Assembly: GCA_026936325.1 (NCBI GenBank)
Contig: JAPTHN010000018.1
Location: 12,977,658 to 13,041,657 of the forward strand
Reading direction: 5' to 3'
DNA length: 64,000 nucleotides
Source of the DNA: Platynereis dumerilii
Lineage: Eukaryota > Annelida > Polychaeta > Phyllodocida > Nereididae
Every line of letters begins with the position of its first letter. Within the stretch, counting starts at the first letter, position 1. The notes under the pieces are model-generated. The model did not search any database. It had not been told where the DNA came from and saw only the letters and a list, made by a program, of their open reading frames with translations. This document shows positions 1 to 11,205 of this stretch, piece after piece. The position numbers and the translations under genes are program-made.

Positions 1-321
1 TTTAAGGTGTTTTAGATGTTGCTCAAGAGCCCCAAAGATAGATGGGGGTTTAACATTTAATTATCATGCGAAAATGGCCTTTTTAGGTAATAGCTCATAA
101 ATTATAGGTTTCAGTCACACATGAATAGTTGATACAAAGATGTATAAATTATTTAAACTGTGGTACCAATTTCGTATTTGTAGCTTGCTTGGGTATTGAG
201 AAAATCTATATGTATGGGATATACTTATTTAATGCGATTTTCTATGATTTAAAAAAAACTTCTTAGATTGTTTCAATAATCACAAATTGATTGCAAGACA
301 CTTTTTTTTGGGACACCCTAG

Positions 322-825
322 CATACAGTGATGGTGACGAGACTGAAGCCAGTATATTTTATGTCAAAATTAGTAAATTTACCACTAAGGACCAAGAGAC
401 ATCACAGGTGAGTACCTGTAAAGTGTAGGTAAGCACCATAACTTATAAAATATTGGTTATCACTTGCATTTCCCAGGCTACAACCACTCATATAAATTTC
501 ACAATGCAATGCCGTACAGCAAGAAAGCTGTCTATCAACCACAAGAGGGTGCATCACAGATACATGGAGAACAGCCTGTTGTGACTCAGTCTCAATGGAA
601 GCCATCAGTGGTCCCTTCTCTCCTTTTTACCTGGGTATGCCATATTCATTATTTACAAAATATTGCGTCTCATTCCTAATATACTGCTTTTATAAGATTC
701 AAATAATTATCATTGATTTGTTGTTTTTCAGGGATAACTCTTTTGACCGTCCCAGTAAACGTAAAACTGTGACCAAGAAAACCGTGGATCTGTTACAAGA
801 ATCCACAGCATTTAAAGGACATTAG
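322..825 (+). CDS. possible last three exons of an unrecognised gene (5' part outside window)
   Basis: Three exon-like blocks with good splice signals lie at 322-407, 477-634 and 732-825. Each intron starts GT (gtgagt, gtatgc) and ends in a pyrimidine tract plus AG. Reading frames join without a phase clash: the first block is open (begins YSDGDETEASIF) and ends in phase 0, the second leaves phase 2, and the third ends in a Lys/Arg-rich tail (DNSFDRPSKRKTVTKK) with stop TAG at 823. This chain contains one in-frame TGA at 582-584. The true product may end there (ending MENSLL), with the last block as 3' UTR, or the model may be wrong. I do not recognise the protein. The start is not in the window. 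Confidence 0.3.
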
Positions 826-2187
826 AGATTCAGGGAATTACAAGGCCGACTTCTCAAAAATGCTCCCTACCTCAAGGCATGCCATTTCCGAAAGTCAGCT
901 GACAAAGATATGAAATAGTCAACAACCATGTTTTCTGTAACTCAATATTTTTATTAACAAGGATTACTGTAAAAAATTTAATCATATGATCAACATTTAA
1001 TTTATGAAATCTCACAAGGACTGTTAATTTCAACAATAAAGTGACTAGTAGCAACCTATGTGCGTCTTTCTTTCCACTAATGGTGGGAAAAGATCTTACA
1101 AATAAATCAACATTTCTCATCACAGCTACATGAATACAAGTCTTGACGTGATAACCAAGAAAAGAATAATGCTAGTAAAGAGAAAATTAAATATTCCAAC
1201 AAAATACTGGCATTAAATAACAACAAAATGAGTATCATTAACAATACTGATAGTAAAGAAAAAGAACAAATAACAGACAAATTGTAAAAATAATGTATTA
1301 AAAACTTGTGTAAAAGGTTAACAACAACTGACAATTAAGCAAATCATTTCTTATTAGCAACACAGGCGCTCTTAAATACCCTTTCACATCCTCTCCTACA
1401 GGAAAGCATCTTTTTGGCCAGGGAGGACATCTGCAACAGGATATAATATTTTATGGCATAACTACAAAACAAAAACATGAATAACACATCTTATTTGGTT
1501 TCAGTGGGTAGATCTTGTTTATTGTCAATCAGCTCAGACTGTGACACAATGTTGCTACAGTTCTCACAATGTTGCTACAGATACTGTTTTGAACTCTGGA
1601 CAAATTACTTCTATATTTGTGCACGTAACATGTTAGGAGCATTGTTATTGTGTTACCAAGAAGACATCTGAGTGACCATTGCTGTTTAATTTTGATTGTA
1701 GATCATATTTTAAAGCATGATAACCATACACACATGTCAGGTTGAATTTAGGTCACCACTTATAATGCTATCTTCTCCAAGCACAGAATTTTTACTAGAT
1801 AAAACACATTGCAGGTGTATTGTATTGCTATATTACTAGTCATTAGTCATGTTGTACAATGTCTTCAATGAAAGACATGACGTTAAAATAAGTAAACTCA
1901 CCTTCACTCTTCAAGAAAACAGCAAACTGTGTCAAGTTGTGCAGCACAATGTGTTGACGTAAACATGACCTATTTCTAAAACAATAGGTAACGACATTGT
2001 GATGTAGCACCCGGTGTGGTAGGCCTGACGAGAAAAGGAATGTGTCTGCTGCCTGGTTGGCCTAATCCCCAAGCAGCAGTGCAACAAAGAATGCAGCCAA
2101 GTGAACCGATTCAATGATTCAGCTTTGCCATGAGTGATACCTATCCTGATGCATGCAACGGCAGATGTTTTTTTAAAAGGGGGGGGG

Positions 2188-2342
2188 CATAGGCGGATCC
2201 AGGGCGGGGGCCCTTTCACCATTTATTATAAATCCTTCCCATTGCTTTTTAGGCCAAAAAAAATGTTCTAGAGACTGCAATGTTATAAGTAGGCCCTATT
2301 GCCACGCCACCCCCTTTCAAAAAATCCTGGATCCGCCCCTGG
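2188..2342. mobile_element. short GC-ended inverted-repeat element (MITE-like)
   Basis: The left end reads AGGCGGATCCAGGGC and the right end, on the other strand, reads GGGGCGGATCCAGGATT, giving imperfect terminal inverted repeats around an AT-rich core. No target-site duplication is clear. The ends resemble those of the repeats at 18733-18915 and 25386-25566, which also carry GGATCC and long G runs. Confidence 0.4.
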
Positions 2343-3789
2343 AAAGGGGGGAAGAAAGGGGGTGGGTGATAAATCATATGAACCAAAACAAAAAAATCAG
2401 AAAACACTTCAATTGTGTCATGAACAAAGCCAGGCTGACCCAGTTATAGAAGAATAGCAAACTTACAAAGATTCAGGAACTGAAACTTGACCAACCCTCC
2501 ATTTGGAACACTTGAAGGAATGCAGCACTGCTTGAATGACGTCACACATGGACTATCAATGGCCTGTTCCTTGAATATTCCATATTTCTTCAGTAATCCA
2601 ATATAGCTTGAGTTATTGACTACCTATACCTTCAGCTGACAATAGAGCTCAATAGATTATTGCTACAACACAAATGCTAACACATGTCTGGCATTGCCTG
2701 CTGTGTCATTAAAATCAATGGCCTACAGACATTGAATGGCAGACGACAGACAATAACAAGGAATTATTTACAGAATACTGCTAATGACGTCACACAAGTA
2801 ACATGACGTCATCTACATCCACCAAAAAACGAAACTTCAAAGCAATTAGCTTTTTAATAGGGGCTATAGGCCTGATATGGGTTGAATTATAGCCTATCTA
2901 TTCACATCCTGGATTGAGTGTGCTCATAAAATTATCAAATGCACAAATGTAAATATAAGCAGATTAGGTCAGTCCATGATTTTTCAGAAGTTTAGCACAG
3001 AAATGATTGAAAATCATTTGAAGTTTGATTACCTCGATAATTTGCAATACCAGACCTGCCAACAAAATGGCGAAGGGCAATGAATGAAGCCAGCAACAGG
3101 ACACTATCATAAATGTCATATTTTGGAACATGTAGATGTAATAATTACTAATAAATTTTGTAACACTTACGATCATTAGCTGCTGTAGACTCATAGATCT
3201 ATGCCAGTTGTGTTCGGCATGGTGCAGCTGCACAAGCAGATCACATGTGGCCGGGCAAGTGTTGGGCTATTTTTAGCATCACTGACCTAGAAACATTTGA
3301 CAACCACGTGGAGTTGTTTTTGTTTACCAGCCAGCCCAGGCCAGCTCAAGCCAGCAGTGTATGATTGGCCTACACTGTAGGTGTGGCTCTTGAGTAGACA
3401 TGTATGTTTTGCAAATTGGAAAATGAAAATAGGTCTACTGTAACAGGGTTGTGTTCAAGCTAATAGGCATATATATATAGGCATAAGGGTGGCCATTTAA
3501 TATCCCCAGGGCTTGGAGTTTTTTGGATAAATAATTTCTTGCTCAGTTTTGGTGAAATAAATAAATTCTTTCTGGGAAGTCTTGTAAATAAATAATTTCT
3601 TCTTTAAAACAAGGCACTGCTTGATTTAGGAATGAATATTCGGATACTCCGCATACTGGAAATTGAATGGTCACCCCCTCATGCAGTTGTAATGTGTCCT
3701 CATTGTCCTCCTGCACAGTGCAATGCAATTTAATACCCCATTGTTATTGGTAGATAATTTCCCAGGACAGATTGTCACTAATGTTATAG

Positions 3790-4215
3790 GGTAATGCTCT
3801 TTGAGTCGGACACCCGTGAAAAGTAACCTTGAGTCGGACACTTTTAACTGCATTGAATTGGCCTGTTAACTGGACACCTGGGCAAACAGTTTAGCACAGG
3901 TGTTCAATTAAGTCCTGCTGAACCTGTCCAGCTATATAAGATATTTTTGAAGAGTGTATTGTGAGAGATATTTGATCTTAAAAAAGACACATTTCACAGT
4001 TGTGCCAAGTGAGTTTTTGTGACGTTTTGGAAATTTCTCAATTTTGATAACACTAGAATAGGCAGACAAAACTAATCCACCCTCATAAAAACTGGCATAC
4101 ATGTGTGCATTTGGCCATTATATTGTTCTGTTAAGTTTATTTAGCTGCAGTTAACCTAAGCTCTGCACAGACAGTGATTTAAAATATTTGACGAGGGCTC
4201 TTTGAGTCGGACGCT
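3790..4215. repeat. dispersed repeat with GAGTCGGACAC words
   Basis: The phrase TTATAGGGTAATGCTC followed by GAGTCGGACAC occurs here. It recurs on the opposite strand at 10070-10325 (GTGTCCGAGTCACGGAGCAT then TACCCTATAA). Two diverged copies of one family in opposite orientations are the simplest reading; the family is not identified. Confidence 0.45.
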
Positions 4216-5639
4216 TGACTTTTTTAAACTTTACGGGATCTACCATTACGCTACGGGGGGGGGGGGGGGGGTAAAACTACTGCAGTACCTGTTCCCGCCA
4301 AATTTGTGACGTCATCGATTTGATGTCAAGCAGCCTTGCTATGGTTGACCTGTCAGAACATTAATTTTGTAGAGAGATAATAAACGTGTGAGTAAGTAAT
4401 AGTTTTAGATTCAACAGCAAGCCCAGATGTTGTGATTATTGAGCTCTGGATGGGGTTTTGTATCCACCTGTCCCTTGCCAAGGGCCTTGGCCATTTCACT
4501 TTTGAATTCTCTTTCCCTTTGAAATTTTTCTGAATGAATTCCCTGTCCCTTTGCCGAAAAGGTCAACAAGTTTTTGAATTCCCTGCACTTATCAATTAGG
4601 CATGTTTACACATACATGAAGGCCATCATATCTTGTCACCAATTGAGGAAAATCACACATTCAATGAATCTGTTTATAAAATTAATTCTGATAGTAATAG
4701 ATGTAATATGTTTTGAGAAGATCCCCAATTTTTGATTCCGCTAATCCTGTGACCTTACTGGACTTGCACACCAAGGGACCTTCTCAAAAGCAAGCAGCTA
4801 AAACTTCATTCACTTTCCCAGAAAAGCCAAAGCTCTTAGCCAATCAGAGGCCTCAATTCTTCACTAGGCCACACCCCCAACACAGCCACGTGTGCAAAGT
4901 TCACTTTATTTTCTTAAGGTTCAGTCGCTGCATGACCAGCACTGTGGCACACCAGTAGCCTTGAATATGATTGTGTTATTCCTGATTCTGCCTTGCATGT
5001 CCATCCAAACTCGTATATTTAGCACAGAGAGAAATTATTACATGTCATTTTAACTGTGCAAGGACAAGTCAGAGCAATTATTTTTCATGCAGTCCTGGAT
5101 CTCATTTTCCGTGGGTCTAACACTGTAAATTGTTTATGCTGCCATGATTATAACTTAATATAAGCCTCTCTTCTGTATTGCCATAAGAAAGACATTCACA
5201 ATAAAGGCCACAGGTTTATCAAATTTATTTTTGAATATGCTGGATGATAAATGCAACAACATGACATTGTATCTGTTCACAGAAATATAAAACGAATGTG
5301 GACCTGTATGCAGTGACAGTGTACCCTGCAAGCTTGCCTTCTTCGAGATATTATACTTGATTTGTGAAGTGTGAGAGCTCTGAGAAACATAGGCTGCATA
5401 GCAGCAAACCTTCAGCGAAAAACAACATTTAAAAAGGACACCATTACACCATAAAAGTGATGTGAACCAAATTGCATGTAGTATTTGCAATAGTGGCTCG
5501 ATCTTGGTCTGAAATTATCTATACGCCCTGCCATAAGCCTGCCTGCAGGCCAAGGAACGTTGAACGATGGAAAGGCCGTACTAGACCAATGTACATATAA
5601 TATGGACCAGTTTCATGCATAAAGAAGGAATAAGTTGTG

Positions 5640-6500
5640 AGGTATGGGTCAGAATATTTGAAAAAGCATTAAGAATAGTAAGCAAGCAGACCAACAAAAG
5701 GCACTAAAATATTATATAGGTGATGTATATAAAATTTCATCTACATGCGATGATGGCCAAGTTTTGGCCTGGAAACAAAAAATAATAATTTTAATTTTTT
5801 TTGGTCAATATTTCAAGATGAATAGAATATCCATGAATCACACCCACAAAAGGCACAAATTAATCATTTAGGTGAATGTGTAACATATTTCATCCATGTA
5901 CATGCAATTGTGGGCAAGTTTTGGGCCGAAATGCAAAAAAAAAAATTTTAATACATTTTTCTCAATGTTCCAAAAAGTATGGAATATCAATCAATCAGAC
6001 CGTGAAAGGCACAACTAGACTGTATAGGCTACATGTGTAAAAAATTTCATCCATGTACATGTATTAGGGGCTGAGTTCTAGTCCGGAAATGAAAAAAATA
6101 ATTTTTTTATATTTTTCTCAATATTTGAAAAAGTACAAAATAGCCATCCATGAGACCATCAAAAGGCACAATTTGACCATACAGGCTACATGTGTACCAA
6201 ATTTCATCCATGTGCATGCAATAGGGGCTGAGTCCTAACCCGGAAACGAAAAACATAATTTTTTAATATTTTGCTCAATATTTCAAAAATTACAAAAGTT
6301 ACATCAATCAAACCATCAAAAGGCACAACTAGACCATATAGGCTAAATGTGTACCAAATTTCAACCATATACATTCAATAGGGGCCGAGTACTGGCCCGG
6401 AAACTATCTATCCGCCGCCCGGACGCCCGACCGCCCGCCCGGCGGACGGACAACTTTTGACCAAAGTGATAACAATACCTTCTTCGAACTTCGTTCGCTG
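5640..6500. repeat. tandem satellite, about five 157-bp units
   Basis: The marker phrase around 'ggggctgagt...ccggaaa' recurs near 5750, 5907, 6063, 6222 and 6378, about every 157 bp. Each unit also carries 'aaaaggcaca', 'aaatttcatccatgt' and an A/T-rich block. The last unit runs into a GC-rich block (6409-6450, rich in CCGCCCG/CGGGCGG words) and then a hairpin (CTTCGAACTTCGTTCGCTGAAGG) ending in poly-A-like sequence near 6510. The abrupt ending suggests the units are internal repeats of a transposable element. Confidence 0.65.
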
Positions 6501-6639
6501 AAGGTAAAAAATGCATGGGGCAGCAAAATGAGAGGTGAAGCAACACGGGAAAGCATAGTGAATGGAGGCAAGTGAGAGTCTTGAGTGGAAATATTTAAAA
6601 AACAAGGTCAGACAGCACAGTGCTAATCCTTCAAGCTCA

Positions 6640-7795
6640 GTTCTTCTTTCCTCAGTCCTTCCCTCTCATTACTCCTTCCCTCTCATTACTCCTTCCCTCT
6701 CATTACTCCTTCCCTCTCATTACTCCTTCTATCTAATTATTTCTTCCCTCTCATTCATCTTTCCTCTCAGTGCTCCTTCCTTCCAAGTGCTTCCTCCATC
6801 TCATTACTCCTTCCCTCTCAGTGCTATCTGCATGCTCTCCTCTCCCCTTGCTCTTTTCTGCTCTATTATGCTCTACTCTTCCATCCACTCAGCTGAGTCG
6901 GCTCTGCTCTCCTGTGCTCGGCTACCCCTTTTGGCTTTGTTCTCTCGGTTCTCATCTTAATTCCTCTACTGTCCTGGTTCTGCTCTCCTGTCCATTCTGC
7001 ACTTTTTGCCTATCCTCCAGACTCATCTTTGCTCTTTTCTCTCTGTTCTTCTCTCCTCTCCCTCTGCTAAACTATTTTCTGCTATATTATGTCCTCTGCT
7101 CTCCTCTGCTCCTGTTGTCTTCTGCCTCTGATCTCTTTTTCCCTGCTCTGCTCTTCTTTTTCCACGCTCTTCACTCCTTTCTTTTTCCCTGCTCTTCTCT
7201 CCTTGATTTTTCCATGCTCTTCACTCCTTTCTTTTTCCCTGCTCTTCTCTCCTTTATTTTTCCATGCTCTTCTCTCCTTTATTTTTCCCTGCTCTGCTCT
7301 TCTCTCTTTTTCTCTGCTCTGCTCTCTTTTTCCCTGCTCTTCTCTCCTCTCTTTTTCCCTGCTTTTCTCTCCTCTCATTTTCCCTGCTATTCTCTCCTCT
7401 GGTTTTCCCTGCTCTGTTCTCCTCTGGTTTCCCCTGCTCTGTTCTCCTCTCCTTCTCCTCTGCGTCTGTTCTGCTTCTGTACTGCTCTCATATTCTCTAA
7501 TATCCTCTTCTCTCCCTGCTCTGCTCTACTATCCCAAGCTCTCCTATTCTTTTCCTCTCCTTCTCCTCCCCTTCTCCTCTCCTTCTCCCTCCTTCTCCTC
7601 TCCTTCTCCCTCCTTCTCCTCTTGTTCTCCTCTTCTTCTCCTCTCCTCTCCTTCTCCTCTCCTTCTCCTCTCATTCTCCTCTCCTTCTCCTCTCATTCTC
7701 CTCTCCTTCTCCTCTCCTTCTCCGCTCCTTCTCCTCTCCTTCTCCTCTCCTTCTACTCTCCTTCTACTCTCTCCTTCTATTCTCCCCCCTCGACT
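6640..7795. repeat. long polypyrimidine (C/T-rich) tract
   Basis: About 1.15 kb of the + strand is overwhelmingly C and T. It moves from CTCTCATTACTCCTTCC units (6660-6800), through roughly 28-bp units with CTGCTCTTCTCTCC and TTTTTCC, to almost pure CCTTCTCCTCT repeats at 7544-7790. Long open frames on both strands here (Ser/Leu/Phe-rich on +, Arg/Glu-rich on -) follow from the composition and are not genes. Mirror-symmetric polypyrimidine DNA of this kind can form triplex H-DNA. Confidence 0.85.
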
Positions 7796-7799
7796 CCCA

Positions 7800-8211
7800 C
7801 TGTACAGTATGTCAATCCCTGTCCTATGATAGCATGAATTAACTGATATGTTACAACAATAGTGATGTTTGATATTATACAATGTACTACTGTGCCACAA
7901 ATCCAGCCTAACTAATCATTTTACCTGCCCTGTAGTTATTGTGTATGCAAAAAACTAGAAATCTCTACCTTTTTCCTGAGCAAAGTTGTCGTTTCTTCAT
8001 TAGTATATATATTTTTATATGTCTTAATTAACTTCAATGAGTTGCAGGGGTCACTCGGTGCACCTCCGGGACGAGGGCCTGCATGGGCCATATTGCTGGG
8101 TGGCTGCTGTGCAGTGCTACCACAGGCAGTATTTCTGCTGTTGTTGAGTGGAGACCTTTTCTTTGCATGAGACATTGAATCCATGTACTTATTTGACTGA
8201 AACGATTATAT
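7800..8211. other. no gene seen
   Basis: This is unique-looking sequence between the polypyrimidine tract and the ATCT microsatellite. It has a modestly GC-rich patch near 8040-8110 and no supported exon. Confidence 0.4.
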
Positions 8212-8231
8212 GCATATCTATCTATCTATCA

Positions 8232-8303
<72 letters not shown>

Positions 8304-8319
8304 GTCTATCTATCTATCA

Positions 8320-8351
<32 letters not shown>

Positions 8352-8475
8352 GTCTATCTATCTATCTATTTATCTATCTGATATATCTGATATATCTGAT
8401 ATATCTCCCTGATATTTATCTATCTATCAGTCTATCTAGCTGTCTGTCTATATGTCTGTTTGTCAATCTACCCAA
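8212..8475. repeat. (ATCT)n microsatellite with (TGATATATC)n block
   Basis: A near-perfect run of ATCT units occupies 8212-8378. Three units of TGATATATC and then degenerate ATCT/GTCT words follow, to about 8475. Apparent reading frames such as YLSIYLSI come from the repeat. Confidence 0.9.
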
Positions 8476-10983
8476 CTGTCTGTCTAGGTGTGACTGTCTA
8501 TCTTTCTATCTCTGGTGTGAAAGGCTTGTTGTCACATAGGCCTATTCTGAATGAAAGAGTAGAGTGAGAATTATACTGAGGCCTGAGCTGATCTTAAGGC
8601 CTTAGACTTAGTCTACATTATACATATCAATGATCCAGATATGCCTTTTTGTAATTAGGCTACTTTTAGGCTCGGATCAACATGTATATGTATTGAGTTA
8701 TTCAAAAGAATTTCACATCTCATAAATTTTATTGGCCTTCTTATTATATATGTATAGACCTATAAAAAGTCCCTGGAATCCACTCGGTGAACAGGTAGTA
8801 TGTAAATAATTATTTGTGCTTTTCTTTTGCGCTGAATAACCAAGGGAAGGGGAAAGCAGGGATCGAGTGACCTTCAGCTATGGTCTACTGCCGCCCAAGA
8901 AGCCCCAGCAAAATGACATTATTTGACCGTGGTTCCCCAGAGGGGGGGGAGAGGTCTGTAGACTTCGTATACTTAATTGTATGTTTATTTTCATGACTTT
9001 TTTGTGTGAATGATTCGGACATTTAGTAGAGAGACATGCAATTATGTAGGCGGCATCAAACATTTACATACTGTAGATAGAGATGGGCAATCATGGATTC
9101 AAAAAGGCCTATTTAAACTTTAAATTTAAGTGAAAAGTATTGGTAGGACCTAAGGACCAATCTATTGTGTTGATCGATCCTTGATTGTGCATGATCTAAA
9201 ATATTATAATTTGTTTTCATTGCCCCTTTTGACTGCAATTCAACTGTGGTAAAACCTGCGTGATAATAGGCCAAGGCATGCACGATACATGGGCATTTTG
9301 CGCGATATATAAACTAATTACCCCCTGCATATTATGGCATTTCAGTATGGGTGGTTGTCATGGAAACAAAAGAGTGGAAGTTGTCAGTGATACTTTTAAT
9401 TGAGGATCTGAGAGTCAATTATGAACACAATTTAACTCCTTTTGATATCTTTAAACAATTACAATTACAAGCCTTCAAAATATAATGAAATAGTCAACTT
9501 TTTGGAAATTGGAAGATTTACGTAAACGTGTTGTCTATTGAGATCTGTTGACTCTTTCACACTGCTCATAAGTCCTTGCTGATATGAATAACACAAGTCA
9601 GGCTTTTGCACACTGTGCAAATGAGCGATGTATATATAGCACACTCAGAGGCTTAATTCGGAGACTGAAATTAATTACAACAGTGAACTGAACAATGCTG
9701 AGGAGTGAGGACTGAACTGTAGTGTTGAACTAACTGAATTGAGGCCCAAACAGTGGCGTCACCTGGATTTATTTTAGGAGGTCACGTGGTATGCTCGTCA
9801 TGACGTCACCAGCACTGTGACGACATCAACTTGCTGCTGCCTTCGCCCCCCTCTAACAAATAAGTGGACTTTCCCTTGCTTCATGACGTTGATATCAGCT
9901 GATCTTCTGGTCGGATTTTATGGAAATGTTTCGAGTCCTTGCATTGCAACAGATACAGTATAATATGCATGCAATGCAGTCACAAGTGAAGCAAAAGGTC
10001 CATTAAAATGATATATCAAACTGAAAAGTGGCAGGTGAGTGTCTTTGCTACAAAATATGTGCTTGAAGTTGGGCCTGTCAAAGTGTCCGAGTCAAGGTGT
10101 CACCTGTCCGAGTCAAGGTGACACCTCTCAATGGCCTGTTAATGGGATTATAGCCAGATACAAGGCCATCTGGTCAATCAAGTGTTTATCATCAGACAGC
10201 TTACTAGCAAAGCCTTCATTTGACACCTTGTTTGATTCTTGATTGCTTGTCAATCAAACTCCAGGCCACTTTTAATAAATGTGCGATGTCAAAAGTGTCC
10301 GAGTCACGGAGCATTACCCTATAACAGCTTGTAACAGATTAGAGTCACTGAGTAGAGCTGAGTAGGCTGCAAAAAGCAGCACTTGAGTGTGTCAGCGTGG
10401 TTATAATATTATTGGCAACTTATTGATTTTGAATGCAAGGAAGGTTCAATTGATCAAATCTTTGTTACAAAATATTGCACTTTTGAGTTGTCTACAGATC
10501 ATCTAGGTCACTTCGGATCATGTTGGACAGCAATTTCAATCATCCTTCGACTCATTGCCTTGTCCTCCTCCTGTCCTAATTAGCATAGGCTTAAGGCGGC
10601 ACGATTTGGGAGGGGGGGGGAAAGAGCATTTGCCCGAATTTCGAGATCTAGATTTGATACCATTTCAAAAATGAAACTAGAAATGTCATAACCGGAAACC
10701 GGTGAGTGATGCGCTGCCCGGACTGAGTCCTAAGGGTGAATCACACATGTATCTGTAGTTAGTGTATATCCCTCTGCGTAATATTTCAGTCAAATCTTGG
10801 CTCACAGGATCACTGCTGTCTTGGCTAAATACACATTTCCTGGCCGAAACTATCCACCTGTCTTTGATTTTACTCTCCTGTCTTTCTGCCCAGGAGTAAT
10901 TTACCAGCTTGTTATTGCTCTCTCATTTACGATTGGCAACACTGCTATTCCTTAAAAAAAACGTGCAAGCACTTTTAAGAGTT
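8476..10983. other. gene-poor stretch
   Basis: No supported exon was seen. It includes the reverse-oriented GTGTCCGAGTC repeat at 10070-10325 and, near 10586-10680, a G-run fragment ('cataggcttaaggcggcac' then 'ttgcccgaatttcgagat') related to the left half of the hAT-like element at 17977-18211. Confidence 0.45.
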
Positions 10984-11205
10984 GCTTGCATCTATCTATC
11001 TATCTATCTATCTATCTATTTATCTATCTATCTATCTAGCTAGCTATCTATCTATTTATCTATCTATCTATGTGTTTAGCTGTCTATCTATCTGTCTATC
11101 TATCTCGAGGCCTTCCCTTCCTTCCCCCACTACATTCCTTTGTTCATTCCTTTGTTCATTCCTTTGTTCATTCCTTTGTTCATTCCTTCTTTTCTTCATT
11201 CCTTC
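10984..11205. repeat. (ATCT)n microsatellite plus CATTCCTTTGTT minisatellite
   Basis: ATCT units with point variants fill 10984-11106. They are followed by a pyrimidine-rich stretch holding four tandem copies of CATTCCTTTGTT at about 11144-11190. Confidence 0.85.

Larger units (their letters stand above)
826..5640. other. gene-poor stretch with scattered repeats
   Basis: No supported coding exon was seen in this AT-rich DNA. It holds a short inverted repeat at 2188-2342, three copies of a GAGTCGGAC word (3806, 3831, 4204) shared in reverse with 10070-10310, and a poly-G run near 4256-4270. The rest looks like unique non-coding sequence. Confidence 0.5.

Noticed and set aside
137-300. Further upstream exon of the 322-825 gene
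   Set aside because: No open frame with acceptor and donor could be supported.
6562-7900. Long open frames on both strands (Ser/Leu/Phe-rich and Arg/Glu-rich)
   Set aside because: They follow the polypyrimidine tract's composition, overlap in all frames and show no domain or splice structure.
8148-8539. YLSIYLSI-type protein, also at 10982-11254 and 19973-20316
   Set aside because: Translation of the ATCT microsatellite; no independent evidence of coding.
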